From an uncultured Bacteroidales bacterium (GTDB taxonomy: Bacteria > Bacteroidota > Bacteroidia > Bacteroidales > Muribaculaceae), in assembly GCA_958418815.1 (NCBI GenBank), contig CATZGB010000018.1, positions 1-57,441 of the forward strand: a stretch of 57,441 nucleotides of DNA. The letters are read 5' to 3'. The notes below the pieces were generated by a model. The model was given only the letters and a program-made list of their open reading frames with translations, did not search any database and was not told the origin of the DNA. Shown here in pieces: positions 11,080-19,860 of this stretch (its first letter is position 1; each line of letters starts with the position of its first letter). The position numbers and the translations under genes were made by a program.

Positions 11080-11126
11080 CCGCGCCGCGACTTTTGCCCT
11101 TATGTCAGGCGAAAGTCGCGGCGCGG
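11080..11126 (-). terminator. Terminator-like hairpin after the M6 protease gene
   Basis: Nineteen-base arms, 11080-11098 and 11108-11126, nearly perfectly complementary with a 9-base loop, 25 bases beyond the stop at 11151. There is no clear T run, so termination is inferred from strength and place. Confidence 0.6.
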
Positions 11127-11150
11127 TGTATGGAGGGGAGCGCGGATGGC

Positions 11151-13736
11151 TCAGAGGACTATCTTGGCAGGACGGTGGCCGGGAGCGACGAGGATGTATG
11201 CCCCGGGCAATGCGGCGAAGCGGCCTGGCGCGGAGGGGCTGACCTCGGCGCCTGATACCGAGTAGAGGCGCGCGCCGGGAGTGGCGACGATTTCTCCGTT
11301 GACAAGGATGAAGGCGGAGGCCGCCTCACCAGCCGCAGGCACGGTTATGCCTGATGTCGACAGGTCGATTTCGGATGTCTCTGACCAGAGGCTCTCTTTT
11401 CCCTTTTCGGGGTCGGCGGGGACGGCTTTCACCCTGTAGCGGTAGATGATGTTGCTCAGGCCGGTCACTTTGTAGGATGTGTCGGTGATGCCGGTGATGG
11501 TGATGCGTTCGCCGCTGACGGTCTGCTCGGCCCTGGCGGGGGCTGAAGATGACGACAGCACCCCTTCAAGGGCTTTGTCGTAGTCGATGTCGTCGCAATC
11601 GGCGCAGTCGCCGCTGAAGGCCATAGCCGAGTAGAGAGTCACGCGCTTGGACTTGCCCTGGTTGGCGACTTTGACGGCATATGTCTTGGAGTCGTCAAGG
11701 CCCGAGAACGCCACGGAGTGGTATGTCGCCGACTTCTGCGCGTCGACAACCTCGACGGCGGCCTGTGCGCCATCCTCGTCAATCAGGGAGAGGATGATGA
11801 CAGGGTCGGTGTCGGTGCCGTAGCGTTTGGCGTTCACGACCACGGTAGCCACGCCGTTTTCAGGCGCGATGCGGGCGGTGGAGGTTATGGAGCCGTCGCT
11901 CATAGCCGTGCCGAGATACATCGAGGAGGAGAGCAGTTTGTATTCCCCCTCGAGTGTCCAGCCATCAAGGGCTTTGGCGAAATCGGTCCAGACGGCGGGC
12001 ATGGGGAGGCCGTCGGTCGCGGGCCATACCTGGAGGGTGTAGCTGACCTCCGTGCCTTCCACATTGACGGGCGCCCAGGTGGCGGTGAAGCTTCCGGCTT
12101 CCTCCACGACGGGCTCGGCGGGAACCGGGGCGGGGGTGTCGGGTATCGGCTGACGGTCGACCCAGAAGGAGACGGCGCCGGTCTGCGGGTCGCGGGTTAT
12201 CTCAGTCACCGGCTTGGAGAGGTATGTGCCGGTGTTTGTGCGGGCCGCCGGGGTCGACGTGTTGGTGAACTCCGTAGCGTCGCTTTTGGGCCAGAGGTCG
12301 GCGCTCTGGGTGGAGCTTGTCAGGCGGTTGTCGGCCGGAACCACGGTCATGCGCTGGAGGGAATAATTGTTGACGGTGTTGCTGTTCCATGCCGACGCGC
12401 TGTATGTGACATGGGTGATGAGCATGCCTTCGTCGAGGAGGAATTCATCCCATCCTTGGCGTGCGCGGTTCTCGAAGATGAAGTATTCGTTGGGATCCTT
12501 GTCGTTGACAAGCACCACGGCGAGCGACTCGGGGTTGTCGTTGTCGTTTAGCACCGGGAGGGTGTACTGGGTGTTCTTCTCCCCCTCCACGATGTCTATC
12601 CATCCCATGAAAGCCTTCTCGTAGGCCGAATATCCGATGGGGGTGTAGCCGTCGTCGTTGTAGCAACCATGGTCCATAAGCGACCAGTCGCCCATGCCGA
12701 AGTAGCCGTTGCCGTAGGTGGTCTCGTAGAAGTCGGGCAGGCCGAGGCAATGGGAGAACTCATGGCAGAATGTGCCGACACCGTCGATTTCAGTGCGGTA
12801 GGAGCCGTTAAGCTCGTTGAACACGGCGAATTTGGTCATCCTCACACCATCGCAGGTCACCGTGCCTGCCCCCGACGACGCGAGGTCCCACTGGCATGGC
12901 CACACGGCCTGCGCCACACCCGAGGAGGCCTGGCCCACGCCGGCATAGAGGACGATGACCACGTCGCACACGCCGTCGCCGTCGTTGTCGAAGATCGAGA
13001 AGTCGACCTCGGGGTCGGCGAGCTGGATGGCTTCCTTGACCATATGTCCGGGCTTCTCGTCGTTGCCCCAATAGTCAGTGCCACCATAATAGACGCGGTT
13101 CTTCGACACGGTGTACGGGCCGTAGACATGAAACTGGGGGTCGTACTGGCCCATGGAGGCGTCGGTGAAATATTTCTTGGCGCTTTTCTCCTCGCCGGCG
13201 AAGAATTCTTTGAATATGGCGTTGGCCCCGTCGCCGTCACGGAATTTGATATCCTGGTACTGGACGAGGAGGATGGGGACATGGGCGACACCTTTGTGTG
13301 GCACCTGCGACTCCTGCTGCTCGATGCTCACGCGCCCCTGGGCGCTGCGCAGGGGGGCTTTCACCGTGGGCAGCATGGCTTCGCGGGCCTGCACCTTAGG
13401 GGAGGCGGCGCGCTGGGCGGCGTATTCGAGGGTGGCGGCGCGGTCGGCGATGAACGACTGCTCGGCGGCCGAACGCTCCGAGACCTCGTGGGCATACACC
13501 TGGCTGATGCCGTCCGCGGGACGGTAGACCACATGGCCCTCGGGGGTGAAATCGACAGCCAGGCCGTCGGAGGTGACATAGGTGTGGAACCACTCGTCAC
13601 CCGTCAGGGTGACGGTCACGACGGATCCGTCGGGCTGTGTGACAGTGCGGGTCAGGCGTCTGGCGGGAACCGCGTAAGCCGATGCCACAGCAAGGGCGGC
13701 GACAGCAAGCGTCAGAAGTTTTCTTTTCATATCCAT
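11151..13736 (-). CDS. Secreted M6-family metalloprotease with C-terminal sorting-like tail
   Basis: 861 residues from 13736; the start two codons later (MKRK) is equally possible. A signal peptide (KRKLLTLAVAALAVASAYA) is followed by a propeptide-like region. The protease domain carries the zinc motif HEFSH (H325, E326, H329), followed by CLGLPDFY and the YGGTDYWGND region typical of M6 (immune inhibitor A-like) peptidases. Residues about 540-780 hold fibronectin-like and beta-sandwich regions with a Cys/Asp-rich stretch. The C-terminus (PGRFAALPGAYILVAPG, then KIVL) resembles a type IX secretion tail. Likely digests extracellular proteins. Single-gene unit with its own promoter and terminator. 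Confidence 0.85.
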   Translation of the reverse strand: MDMKRKLLTLAVAALAVASAYAVPARRLTRTVTQPDGSVVTVTLTGDEWFHTYVTSDGLAVDFTPEGHVVYRPADGISQVYAHEVSERSAAEQSFIADRAATLEYAAQRAASPKVQAREAMLPTVKAPLRSAQGRVSIEQQESQVPHKGVAHVPILLVQYQDIKFRDGDGANAIFKEFFAGEEKSAKKYFTDASMGQYDPQFHVYGPYTVSKNRVYYGGTDYWGNDEKPGHMVKEAIQLADPEVDFSIFDNDGDGVCDVVIVLYAGVGQASSGVAQAVWPCQWDLASSGAGTVTCDGVRMTKFAVFNELNGSYRTEIDGVGTFCHEFSHCLGLPDFYETTYGNGYFGMGDWSLMDHGCYNDDGYTPIGYSAYEKAFMGWIDIVEGEKNTQYTLPVLNDNDNPESLAVVLVNDKDPNEYFIFENRARQGWDEFLLDEGMLITHVTYSASAWNSNTVNNYSLQRMTVVPADNRLTSSTQSADLWPKSDATEFTNTSTPAARTNTGTYLSKPVTEITRDPQTGAVSFWVDRQPIPDTPAPVPAEPVVEEAGSFTATWAPVNVEGTEVSYTLQVWPATDGLPMPAVWTDFAKALDGWTLEGEYKLLSSSMYLGTAMSDGSITSTARIAPENGVATVVVNAKRYGTDTDPVIILSLIDEDGAQAAVEVVDAQKSATYHSVAFSGLDDSKTYAVKVANQGKSKRVTLYSAMAFSGDCADCDDIDYDKALEGVLSSSSAPARAEQTVSGERITITGITDTSYKVTGLSNIIYRYRVKAVPADPEKGKESLWSETSEIDLSTSGITVPAAGEAASAFILVNGEIVATPGARLYSVSGAEVSPSAPGRFAALPGAYILVAPGHRPAKIVL

Positions 13737-13828
13737 TTTGTTTTATGTTCGGGGTTCCGGCCTCCATCTTCCATCGCAAGGCAGGGGGGGAAGGCTCGGC
13801 TACCCGGCGCTTATATTGTAGCAATGCG

Positions 13829-13861
13829 CAAATTTACAAAAAAATCCCCCGAACATACAAT
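13829..13861 (-). promoter_or_regulatory. Promoter of the M6 protease gene
   Basis: Minus strand TAAATTTG at 13829-13836, with ATTG at 13858-13861 as a weak -33 box, 21-base spacer. The -33 region lies inside the upstream terminator stem. Confidence 0.5.
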
Positions 13862-13870
13862 ATCCGGGGG
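13838..13870 (-). terminator. Rho-independent terminator upstream of the M6 protease promoter
   Basis: Minus-strand stem CCCCCG (13865-13870) and CGGGGG (13846-13851), followed by ATTTTTTT. It can only end a minus-strand transcript coming from 13871-14200, which supports a small transcription unit there. Confidence 0.65.
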
Positions 13871-13977
13871 CTAAATTTTCTGACGTGCCGCTCATTATGC
13901 AATCAGGCAACCGTAGATTGACGGCAAAATGCAATCGGGAACGCGGCTCGGGCGGGCCTGCCTTGGCCCTGAGATGA

Positions 13978-14157
13978 CTAATTGGCGACAAACGAACCGA
14001 GCGACGCGGGGAGCGAGGGGGCGCAGCTGTAGGCGCGGGCAAACTGGCGTATGAACAGGATGGTAGACCTGCGGGGGGCCAGGCCCTGGTCGCGGCGGTG
14101 GCGCGGGGTTGCGGATTTCATCGCTGAAGGGAACAATTGGGTAGAATCATTTTTCAT
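13978..14157 (-). CDS. Possible 59-residue small protein
   Basis: Open frame starting MKNDSTQLFPSAMKS and ending in STILFIRQFARAYS and LGSFVAN; the FIRQFARAY segment looks like short orphan proteins I recall from Bacteroidales, though I cannot confirm this. A candidate promoter sits just upstream (GTTG at 14194-14197, AAATTTTG at 14168-14175) and a strong terminator 108 bases downstream. No function is assigned. Alternative: the unit makes a non-coding RNA. Other parts of 13871-14360 show nothing I can name. Confidence 0.4.
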   Translation of the reverse strand: MKNDSTQLFPSAMKSATPRHRRDQGLAPRRSTILFIRQFARAYSCAPSLPASLGSFVAN

Positions 14158-14360
14158 AGGCAAGCTACAAAATTTGGATTGGGGACAGGCCGGCAACCGG
14201 GCCGGCAGTGAAGAACGGTGACATTACTATAACGCGCGGGAGGGGCGTTTAGTATGCGACCGGGGCCGTTTTTTTCGTCGCGGCGGGAGTCGCGGCAGGC
14301 CCGTCACCTCCCTGGCAGGCAGGCGCGAACGGGAAGCGGGAGCCACATATTGCCCTTTAT

Positions 14361-14396
14361 GTGCAAAATATTCTTAAATCGCAGCATATTTTGCAC
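14361..14396. promoter_or_regulatory. Inverted repeat upstream of the sigma factor promoter
   Basis: Perfect 11-bp inverted repeat GTGCAAAATAT (14361-14371) and ATATTTTGCAC (14386-14396), ending 7 bases before the -33 box. The size and place suit a dimeric regulator binding site. Confidence 0.5.
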
Positions 14397-14403
14397 GTAT
14401 TAT

Positions 14404-14434
14404 TTTGAGAAAACCACGCGTTTTTGTAATTTTG
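14404..14434 (+). promoter_or_regulatory. Promoter of the ECF sigma factor gene
   Basis: TTTG at 14404-14407, 19-base spacer, TAATTTTG at 14427-14434. It leaves a leader of about 150 bases before the start at 14589, with a small CTCTG/CAGAG hairpin near 14471-14490. Confidence 0.7.
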
Positions 14435-14588
14435 CATAGTACAGAACACAGCTGACAGCCCGCGACGCTCCTCTGTGGCAATCAGAGCCTGCGGACTTTA
14501 CTTTAACTTTAAACTCAAAAACTCGACAACCCAAATCCCCAAAAGCCTATAGACCGGAACTCTACTTAACCAAACTACACTGACTGAA

Positions 14589-15179
14589 ATGCAAAAACTT
14601 ACCCGGCTTACCGACGAAAAGTTGGTCGCAGCCTACGCCTCCGGAAACAATGAAGCTTTCGACACTTTGCTGCGCAGGCACGAAAACCGTGTGTTCAACT
14701 ACATTTTCAACATTGTGAAGAACAAGGATGTGGCCGACGACATCTTCCAGGAGACTTTCGTCAAGGCGATATCCACAATCAAGCAAGGCCGATACACCGA
14801 CTCGGGCAAGTTCTCGGCGTGGATTACCCGCATCGCACACAACCTCATCATCGATTTCTTCCGCCAGGCCAAGAGCGAGAACACCATCTCGACCGACCAG
14901 GAGGACGCCGATGTGCTCAACCGCCGCGACCTCTCGGAGGAGAATGTCGAGGACCTGATGGTGACCTCCCAGATTCACACCGACGTGAAACGCATAATGG
15001 AGTCGCTGCCTGAGTCGCAGCGCGAGGTGCTTGACATGCGGTTCTACCGCAACATGTCGTTCAAGGAAATCGCCGAGGCCACCGGGGTCTCCATCAACAC
15101 CGCCCTCGGCCGCATGCGCTACGCCATCCTCAACATGCGCCGTATCGCCTCTGACAAAAACATCGTGCTGACCCGCTAA
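14589..15179 (+). CDS. ECF-type RNA polymerase sigma factor
   Basis: 196 residues, a normal length for the family. Region 2 is visible at about residues 18-85 (AFDTLLRRHENRVFNYIFNI, DDIFQETFVKA, WITRIAHNLIIDFFR). Region 4 at about 135-185 has LPESQREVLDMRFY and the helix-turn-helix SFKEIAEATGVSINTALGRM. It directs RNA polymerase to a set of promoters in the cytoplasm. No anti-sigma gene lies next to it, so it may be a constitutive Bacteroidetes SigW/RpoE-like factor; the regulon cannot be read here. Monocistronic, with a long leader and an upstream inverted repeat as possible control. Confidence 0.9.
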   Translation: MQKLTRLTDEKLVAAYASGNNEAFDTLLRRHENRVFNYIFNIVKNKDVADDIFQETFVKAISTIKQGRYTDSGKFSAWITRIAHNLIIDFFRQAKSENTISTDQEDADVLNRRDLSEENVEDLMVTSQIHTDVKRIMESLPESQREVLDMRFYRNMSFKEIAEATGVSINTALGRMRYAILNMRRIASDKNIVLTR

Positions 15180-15253
15180 GCCTCCGGGCGAGAGCATATC
15201 CCATTTCCGGCGAGAGCATAAACAAGCCTCCGGCCCTATTTCTGCCGCAAAAA

Positions 15254-15285
15254 GTTGCGCGATATCCAAAAACTTCTTACCTTTG
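15254..15285 (+). promoter_or_regulatory. Promoter of tRNA-Leu
   Basis: GTTG at 15254-15257, 20-base spacer, TACCTTTG at 15278-15285, placing transcription start about 32 bases before the tRNA. Confidence 0.6.
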
Positions 15286-15322
15286 CACAGCAAAAGCCCC
15301 ATCTACCGGGGCACACCTCCTT

Positions 15323-15404
15323 GCCCGGATGGCGGAATCGGTAGACGCGACGGTCTCAAACACCGTTGGAGCAATCCATCCCGGTTCGAGCCCGGGTCCG
15401 GGTA
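15323..15404 (+). tRNA. tRNA-Leu (anticodon CAA)
   Basis: 82 bases without encoded CCA. The acceptor stem pairs GCCCGGA with TCCGGGT, discriminator A. The anticodon stem-loop GGTCTCAAACACC shows anticodon CAA, the T-arm GGTTCGAGCCC is canonical, and a long variable arm is present as expected for leucine tRNA. Confidence 0.95.
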
Positions 15405-15483
15405 CTGATAACGACTGAGAATCGCATTGATTTCAGTCGTTATTTTATTTTATGTGGAATTCAGAAACAGACAGCAGAGAGAT

Positions 15484-15876
15484 ATGGCTATGAAGCAGAT
15501 CGAGGTGGTCGCGGCCATCATCAGGCGCGAGGGGATGTACTTCGCGACGCAGAGGGGATATGGCGAGTTCGAGGGGATGTGGGAGTTTCCCGGAGGAAAG
15601 ATAGAGCCTGGCGAGGAGCCGGAGGCGGCTCTCGCCAGGGAAATCAGGGAGGAGCTGGATGTGGATGTGGCGGTGGAGGAGCTGTTCTGCGTGCGCGAGT
15701 TTGAATATCCCCGGTTCAGGCTGAAGCTGCATTGCTATTTCTGTTCGCTATCCGGTAACGACGAGCCGCGCCTGCTCGAGCACAAGGCGGGGTGCTGGCT
15801 CCCGGCTTGTGAACTGGGCAGGTTGAAGTGGCTCCCGGCTGACGAGGAAATCATCGACAGGCTCAGCCAAGGATGA
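15484..15876 (+). CDS. Nudix hydrolase, MutT-like (8-oxo-dGTP diphosphatase candidate)
   Basis: 130 residues from MAMKQIEV; a start two codons later is equally likely. An in-frame extension to 15427 is possible but its residues do not look like Nudix sequence. The Nudix box is complete: GGKIEPGEEPEAALA followed by REIREEL. The short core with GMWEFPGGK is typical of MutT/YfcD-sized enzymes that hydrolyse oxidised or non-canonical nucleoside triphosphates. The 3' end overlaps the convergent cellobiose phosphorylase gene by 14 bases. Confidence 0.85.
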   Translation: MAMKQIEVVAAIIRREGMYFATQRGYGEFEGMWEFPGGKIEPGEEPEAALAREIREELDVDVAVEELFCVREFEYPRFRLKLHCYFCSLSGNDEPRLLEHKAGCWLPACELGRLKWLPADEEIIDRLSQG

Positions 15877-18301
15877 CCTCGACGCGATGGCGCGAACCGG
15901 CGGGGAACACCGGCAGGCGGTTGCCGTCGACGGCGTTGCCGTCAATCGTAACGGACGCGACTCCACGGCTGACATGGGAGGGGTTGGCGACCTCGATGTC
16001 GTAGACCGCGTCACGGAAGCGGCGGGTGACTTTGAAGCCGTCCCACTGCGGGGGAACGCACGGGTCGATGACCAGGCCGTCGTAATCGGGACGGATGCCG
16101 AGGATGAACTGGGTGATGGCATACCAGTTCCAGGCGGCGGTGCCGGTAAGCCATGAGTTTTTGGCCTCGCCCGGACGGGCGGCGTCTTTCCCGGCGGTCA
16201 TCTGGCAGTAGACATACGGCTCGACCTTGTGGAGATCGCTGTGTTCCTCGACATACGCCGGGCATATCTTGCGGTAATATTCCCAGGCGCGGTCGCCACG
16301 CCCCAGGACGGTCTCGCCGATAATCACCCAGGGGTTATTGTGGGCGAAGATTCCGGCGTTCTCCTTGTAACCGGCGGGGTAGGTGGAGATTTCCCCGTAA
16401 TCGACCACATATTCGGTGAAGGCGGGGTTGTTGAGGACAATGCCGTGGTCGCAGTCGAGATATTTCTTGACCGAGTCAAGGGATTTGGCAACCATGCCTT
16501 CCTCGAGCCCTATTCCGGCCATCGTACACCAGCCTTGTGACTCGACGAAGATTTTCCCCTCCTTGTTTTCGGAAGAGCCGACCTTTCGGCCGAAGTAATC
16601 GTAGGCGCGCAGGTACCATTCGCCATCCCATCCGTGGGCCTTGACCGCCTCGACCATGGCGTCGACATGGCGCATGGCCCTGTCGGCCTCGGAGTCATGC
16701 CCGAGGCGGCGGCACAGGGCGGCGTAGTCGCGGCCATAGATGACAAACTGCCCGGCGATCATCAACGACTCGGCCTTGGAGCCTTCGGAGCGGTTTTCGG
16801 TGGTCTGGAATGACTCGTTGGGATCGGTGGAGAAGCAGTTGAGGTTGAGGCAGTCGTTCCAGTCGGCACGGCCGATGAGCGGCAGCCCGTGGGGGCCGAG
16901 GTTGTCAATGACATGGTTGAACGACACGCGCAGATGCTCGAGCAGCGGGACTTCTGAGCCGGGCTTGTTGTCAAACGCCACGGGTTCGTCGAGGATTGAG
17001 AGGTCGCCTGTCTCCTTGACATACGCGACGGTGCCGAAGATGAGCCACATAGGGTCGTCGTTGAATCCGCCTCCGATGTCGTTGTTGCCGCGCTTGGTGA
17101 GCGGCTGGTACTGGTGGTAGCATCCTCCGTCGGGAAACTGGGTGGCGGCGATGTCGAGGATGCGCTGCCTGGCCCGGGACGGAATCTGGTGGACGAAGCC
17201 CACGAGGTCTTGGTTGGAGTCGCGGAATCCCATGCCACGACCGATGCCGCTCTCGAAGAATGAGGCGGAGCGGGAGAAGCAGAATGTGACCATGCACTGG
17301 TATTGGTTCCAGATGTTGACCATTCGGTCGAGGCGGGGATCGGCGGAGGTGAGGGTGAAATTGCCCAGCAGAGCGTCCCAATCGGCGCGCAGCTTGGCAA
17401 ACGCCTTGTCGACCTTTTCCGGGGTGTCGAACATCGCCATCATATGGCGGGCGGCGCTCTTGTCAATCACCCCTTTCGACTCCCATTTGCGGTCGGCGGG
17501 GTTCTCGACATATCCGAGCATGAATACCAGGTCACGGCTCTCGCCCGGCTGCAGGGTGATTTCAAGATGATGTGAGGCGATGGGGGACCATCCGTGGGCC
17601 ACCGACCCGCGTGATTTCCCTTCAAGCACTACCTGGGGCTCGTCAAAGCCGTTGTAAAGCCCCAGGAACGCCTCGCGGTCGGTGTCGAATCCGGCGAGAG
17701 GGGCGTTGACCCAGTAGAAGGCGTAATGGTCGCGCCGCTCCTTGTATTCGGTCTTGTGGTATATGGCAGAGCCGTCAATCTCGACCTCGCCGGTCGAGAA
17801 GTTGCGCTGGAAATTCTCCATGTCGGCGGCGGCGTTCCACAGACACCATTCCTGGAACGAGAAGAGGCTGAAGCTTTTGGGCCGGTCGGAGAGGTTGGTC
17901 AGGGTAAGTTTGGTGACCTCGGCGTTGACACCGACGGGGACAAAGAAGAGGGCGCGCGCCTGCAGTCCGTCCTTGCGGCCTGTGATGATGGTGTAATTCA
18001 GGCCGTGGCGGCATTCGTAGAAATCGAGAGGGGTCTTGCAGGGCTTCCAGCCGGGGTTCCAGACGGTGTCGCCATCCTTTATATAGAAATAACGGCCTCC
18101 GGCATCCATCGGCACCCCGTTGTAGCGGTAGCGGGTGAGACGCCGGAATTTGGCGTCGCGGTAGAAGGAGTAGCCTCCTGCGGTGTTGGAAATCAACGAG
18201 AAGAATGCCTCGTTTCCGAGGTAGTTGATCCAAGGCCAGGGGGTGGCAGGGTCAGTAATCACATACTCACGGGCTTGGTCGTCGAAATGGCCGTATTTCA
18301 T
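15863..18301 (-). CDS. Cellobiose phosphorylase (GH94)
   Basis: 812 residues, the usual length. Catalyses reversible phosphorolysis of cellobiose to glucose 1-phosphate and glucose in the cytoplasm. The N-terminal beta-sandwich (MKYGHFDDQAREYVITDP, TPWPWINYLG) and the (alpha/alpha)6 catalytic barrel are recognisable; RADWNDCLNLN at about residues 475-485 holds the expected catalytic aspartate, and GIGRGMGFRDSNQD and HQYQPLTKRGNNDIG are typical substrate loops. No signal peptide. No polysaccharide utilisation genes lie beside it. A related beta-glucan phosphorylase specificity cannot be excluded. Confidence 0.92.
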   Translation of the reverse strand: MKYGHFDDQAREYVITDPATPWPWINYLGNEAFFSLISNTAGGYSFYRDAKFRRLTRYRYNGVPMDAGGRYFYIKDGDTVWNPGWKPCKTPLDFYECRHGLNYTIITGRKDGLQARALFFVPVGVNAEVTKLTLTNLSDRPKSFSLFSFQEWCLWNAAADMENFQRNFSTGEVEIDGSAIYHKTEYKERRDHYAFYWVNAPLAGFDTDREAFLGLYNGFDEPQVVLEGKSRGSVAHGWSPIASHHLEITLQPGESRDLVFMLGYVENPADRKWESKGVIDKSAARHMMAMFDTPEKVDKAFAKLRADWDALLGNFTLTSADPRLDRMVNIWNQYQCMVTFCFSRSASFFESGIGRGMGFRDSNQDLVGFVHQIPSRARQRILDIAATQFPDGGCYHQYQPLTKRGNNDIGGGFNDDPMWLIFGTVAYVKETGDLSILDEPVAFDNKPGSEVPLLEHLRVSFNHVIDNLGPHGLPLIGRADWNDCLNLNCFSTDPNESFQTTENRSEGSKAESLMIAGQFVIYGRDYAALCRRLGHDSEADRAMRHVDAMVEAVKAHGWDGEWYLRAYDYFGRKVGSSENKEGKIFVESQGWCTMAGIGLEEGMVAKSLDSVKKYLDCDHGIVLNNPAFTEYVVDYGEISTYPAGYKENAGIFAHNNPWVIIGETVLGRGDRAWEYYRKICPAYVEEHSDLHKVEPYVYCQMTAGKDAARPGEAKNSWLTGTAAWNWYAITQFILGIRPDYDGLVIDPCVPPQWDGFKVTRRFRDAVYDIEVANPSHVSRGVASVTIDGNAVDGNRLPVFPAGSRHRVEVILG

Positions 18302-18333
18302 GTCGTAAAAGGTTTGCGCGTTAACAGTCTGCG

Positions 18334-18341
18334 CAAATTTA
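18334..18341 (-). promoter_or_regulatory. -7 box of the cellobiose phosphorylase gene
   Basis: Minus-strand TAAATTTG about 33 bases upstream of the start codon; I see no good -33 box. Confidence 0.45.
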
Positions 18342-18380
18342 CGAATTTTCCACAGCCCGGAGGCGGAATGTCAAGATTGG

Positions 18381-19769
18381 TCAAGCATTCGCAAAAATAG
18401 TATCATCCCGCAGTGAGTTGAGCGAGCGCACGACAAGGATGGCGGAGACGATTGTCGCCATGGCGTCGGAGACAGGGAAGGTGTACCAGATGCCGTCGAG
18501 CCCGAAGAAGCGGGGGAGTATCATCAGCAGGGGAAGCAGGAATATGACCTGGCGGACGAGGCTGAGGAATATGGATGTGCCGACCTTGCCGATTGACTGG
18601 AAATAGGTGGTGGCGACAATCTGGAATCCGACCAACAGGAAGCATATCAACGCGTTGGAGAGGGCATGGCCTGTGAACTCCACGAGCTGCATGTCGCTCA
18701 CGAATGCGCGGGCGATCAGACGCGGGATGGTGAGGCCGAACGCCCATCCCAGGAGGGTCACGAGCGTGGCGGCGGCGGTGGCGAGCCAAAAGACCCTGAC
18801 CACCCGGCGCGGCATTCCGTGGCCGTAGTTGTAGCCGGCGATGGGCTGGAATCCCTGGCATATGCCCAGGACTATGCAGCAGAGCATCGAGGTGTATGTG
18901 ACGAATATGCCCGAGGCCGCGATTGCCTCATATCCTCCGTAATGTTTCAGGGAGTTGTTGAGGAAGATGTTTATCAGGCAGGAGGCAACGTTGATGATTG
19001 ACGGGGCGGCTCCGATGCCGATGATGCCCCAGACGAGGGGCCAGGATATGCGGTATGTGCCGGAAGTGAACACCACGGGGCCGTTGCGGCGGGAGCAGAA
19101 GTGGCGCATGACGAATATCATCGAGACGGTCATGGAGATGTCGGTGGCGATGGCTGCCCCTTTTATTCCAAGCTCCAGGAGGTAGACGAAAGTCGGGGCG
19201 AGGAGCATATTGAGGCCGAACCCGATGAACATCGTCAGCATGGCGCGGGTGGGGAATCCGGTGGCCCTCATCATGTTGTTGAATGTGAATGTCAGGTTGG
19301 TCATGAGCAGGCCAGGGAGGATGTACATCATGAAGTCGCGGGCGTAGGGCAATGTCTGCTCGTCGGCCCCGAAGAGGCGCAGCACCGGAGACATGAAGAG
19401 CGCGAACATTCCGATGTACATCACCCCTATCGTGAGGGTCAGCACAAGGGAGTTGCCGAGTATGCGGCGCGCCCCGTCGACATCCCCGGCCCCAAGAAAG
19501 AGGCTCATACGGGCGGTGGCACCTGCTCCGATAAGCACCCCGAGCGCAGTGGCGATGTTCATCACCGGGAATGTTATGGCCAGTCCGGCGATGGCCTTTG
19601 GACCCACGACCTGACCGATGACAATGCGATCCATGACGTTGTAAAGCTGCATGACAAGCATCCCCACCACAGAGGGAAGGGAGTATTTCCATAAGAGACG
19701 TCCTACGGACATCTCGGCGAGTTCACGCAACTTGCGGGTGTCGCGTGTGGCGTTGTGTGGCTGTGGCAT
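18381..19769 (-). CDS. MATE family efflux transporter
   Basis: 462 residues starting MPQPHNATRDTRKLRELAEM. The frame stays open upstream to 20663, but that part is antisense to mnmE and has no membrane character, so 19769 is chosen. About 12 hydrophobic helices in two halves; the MatE-type starts LLWKYSLPSVVGMLVMQLYN and GICQGFQPIAGYNYG are diagnostic. An inner-membrane drug or metabolite exporter driven by Na+ or H+; substrate unknown. Divergent from mnmE with a shared promoter region. Confidence 0.9.
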   Translation of the reverse strand: MPQPHNATRDTRKLRELAEMSVGRLLWKYSLPSVVGMLVMQLYNVMDRIVIGQVVGPKAIAGLAITFPVMNIATALGVLIGAGATARMSLFLGAGDVDGARRILGNSLVLTLTIGVMYIGMFALFMSPVLRLFGADEQTLPYARDFMMYILPGLLMTNLTFTFNNMMRATGFPTRAMLTMFIGFGLNMLLAPTFVYLLELGIKGAAIATDISMTVSMIFVMRHFCSRRNGPVVFTSGTYRISWPLVWGIIGIGAAPSIINVASCLINIFLNNSLKHYGGYEAIAASGIFVTYTSMLCCIVLGICQGFQPIAGYNYGHGMPRRVVRVFWLATAAATLVTLLGWAFGLTIPRLIARAFVSDMQLVEFTGHALSNALICFLLVGFQIVATTYFQSIGKVGTSIFLSLVRQVIFLLPLLMILPRFFGLDGIWYTFPVSDAMATIVSAILVVRSLNSLRDDTIFANA

Positions 19770-19814
19770 TGTTCGGCGGGGGATAAACGCAGGGTTGTTT
19801 TCAGAGCTTTTCAG

Positions 19815-19858
19815 CCGCAAAGTTACGCAAGTTTTCCGGGAAATCTGTAACTTTGCGG
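19815..19858. promoter_or_regulatory. Divergent promoter pair between the MATE gene and mnmE
   Basis: A perfect 12-bp inverted repeat (19815-19826, 19847-19858) contains a TAACTTTG box on each strand: minus 19818-19825 for the MATE gene, plus 19848-19855 for mnmE. The plus box ends 5 bases before the mnmE ATG, implying a leaderless or nearly leaderless mRNA. -33 boxes are not obvious. Confidence 0.55.
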
Positions 19859-19860
19859 CC

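Noticed and set aside
10996..11265. 89-codon plus-strand frame
   Set aside because: Overlaps the terminator and the 3' end of the protease gene on the other strand; no recognisable features.
12669..13874. 401-codon plus-strand frame opposite the M6 protease
   Set aside because: Antisense to a protein with an intact HEFSH motif; no family resemblance.
15323..15404. tRNA-Leu as the element's integration site
   Set aside because: No repeat of the tRNA 3' end is found downstream, whereas the mnmE end is repeated exactly.
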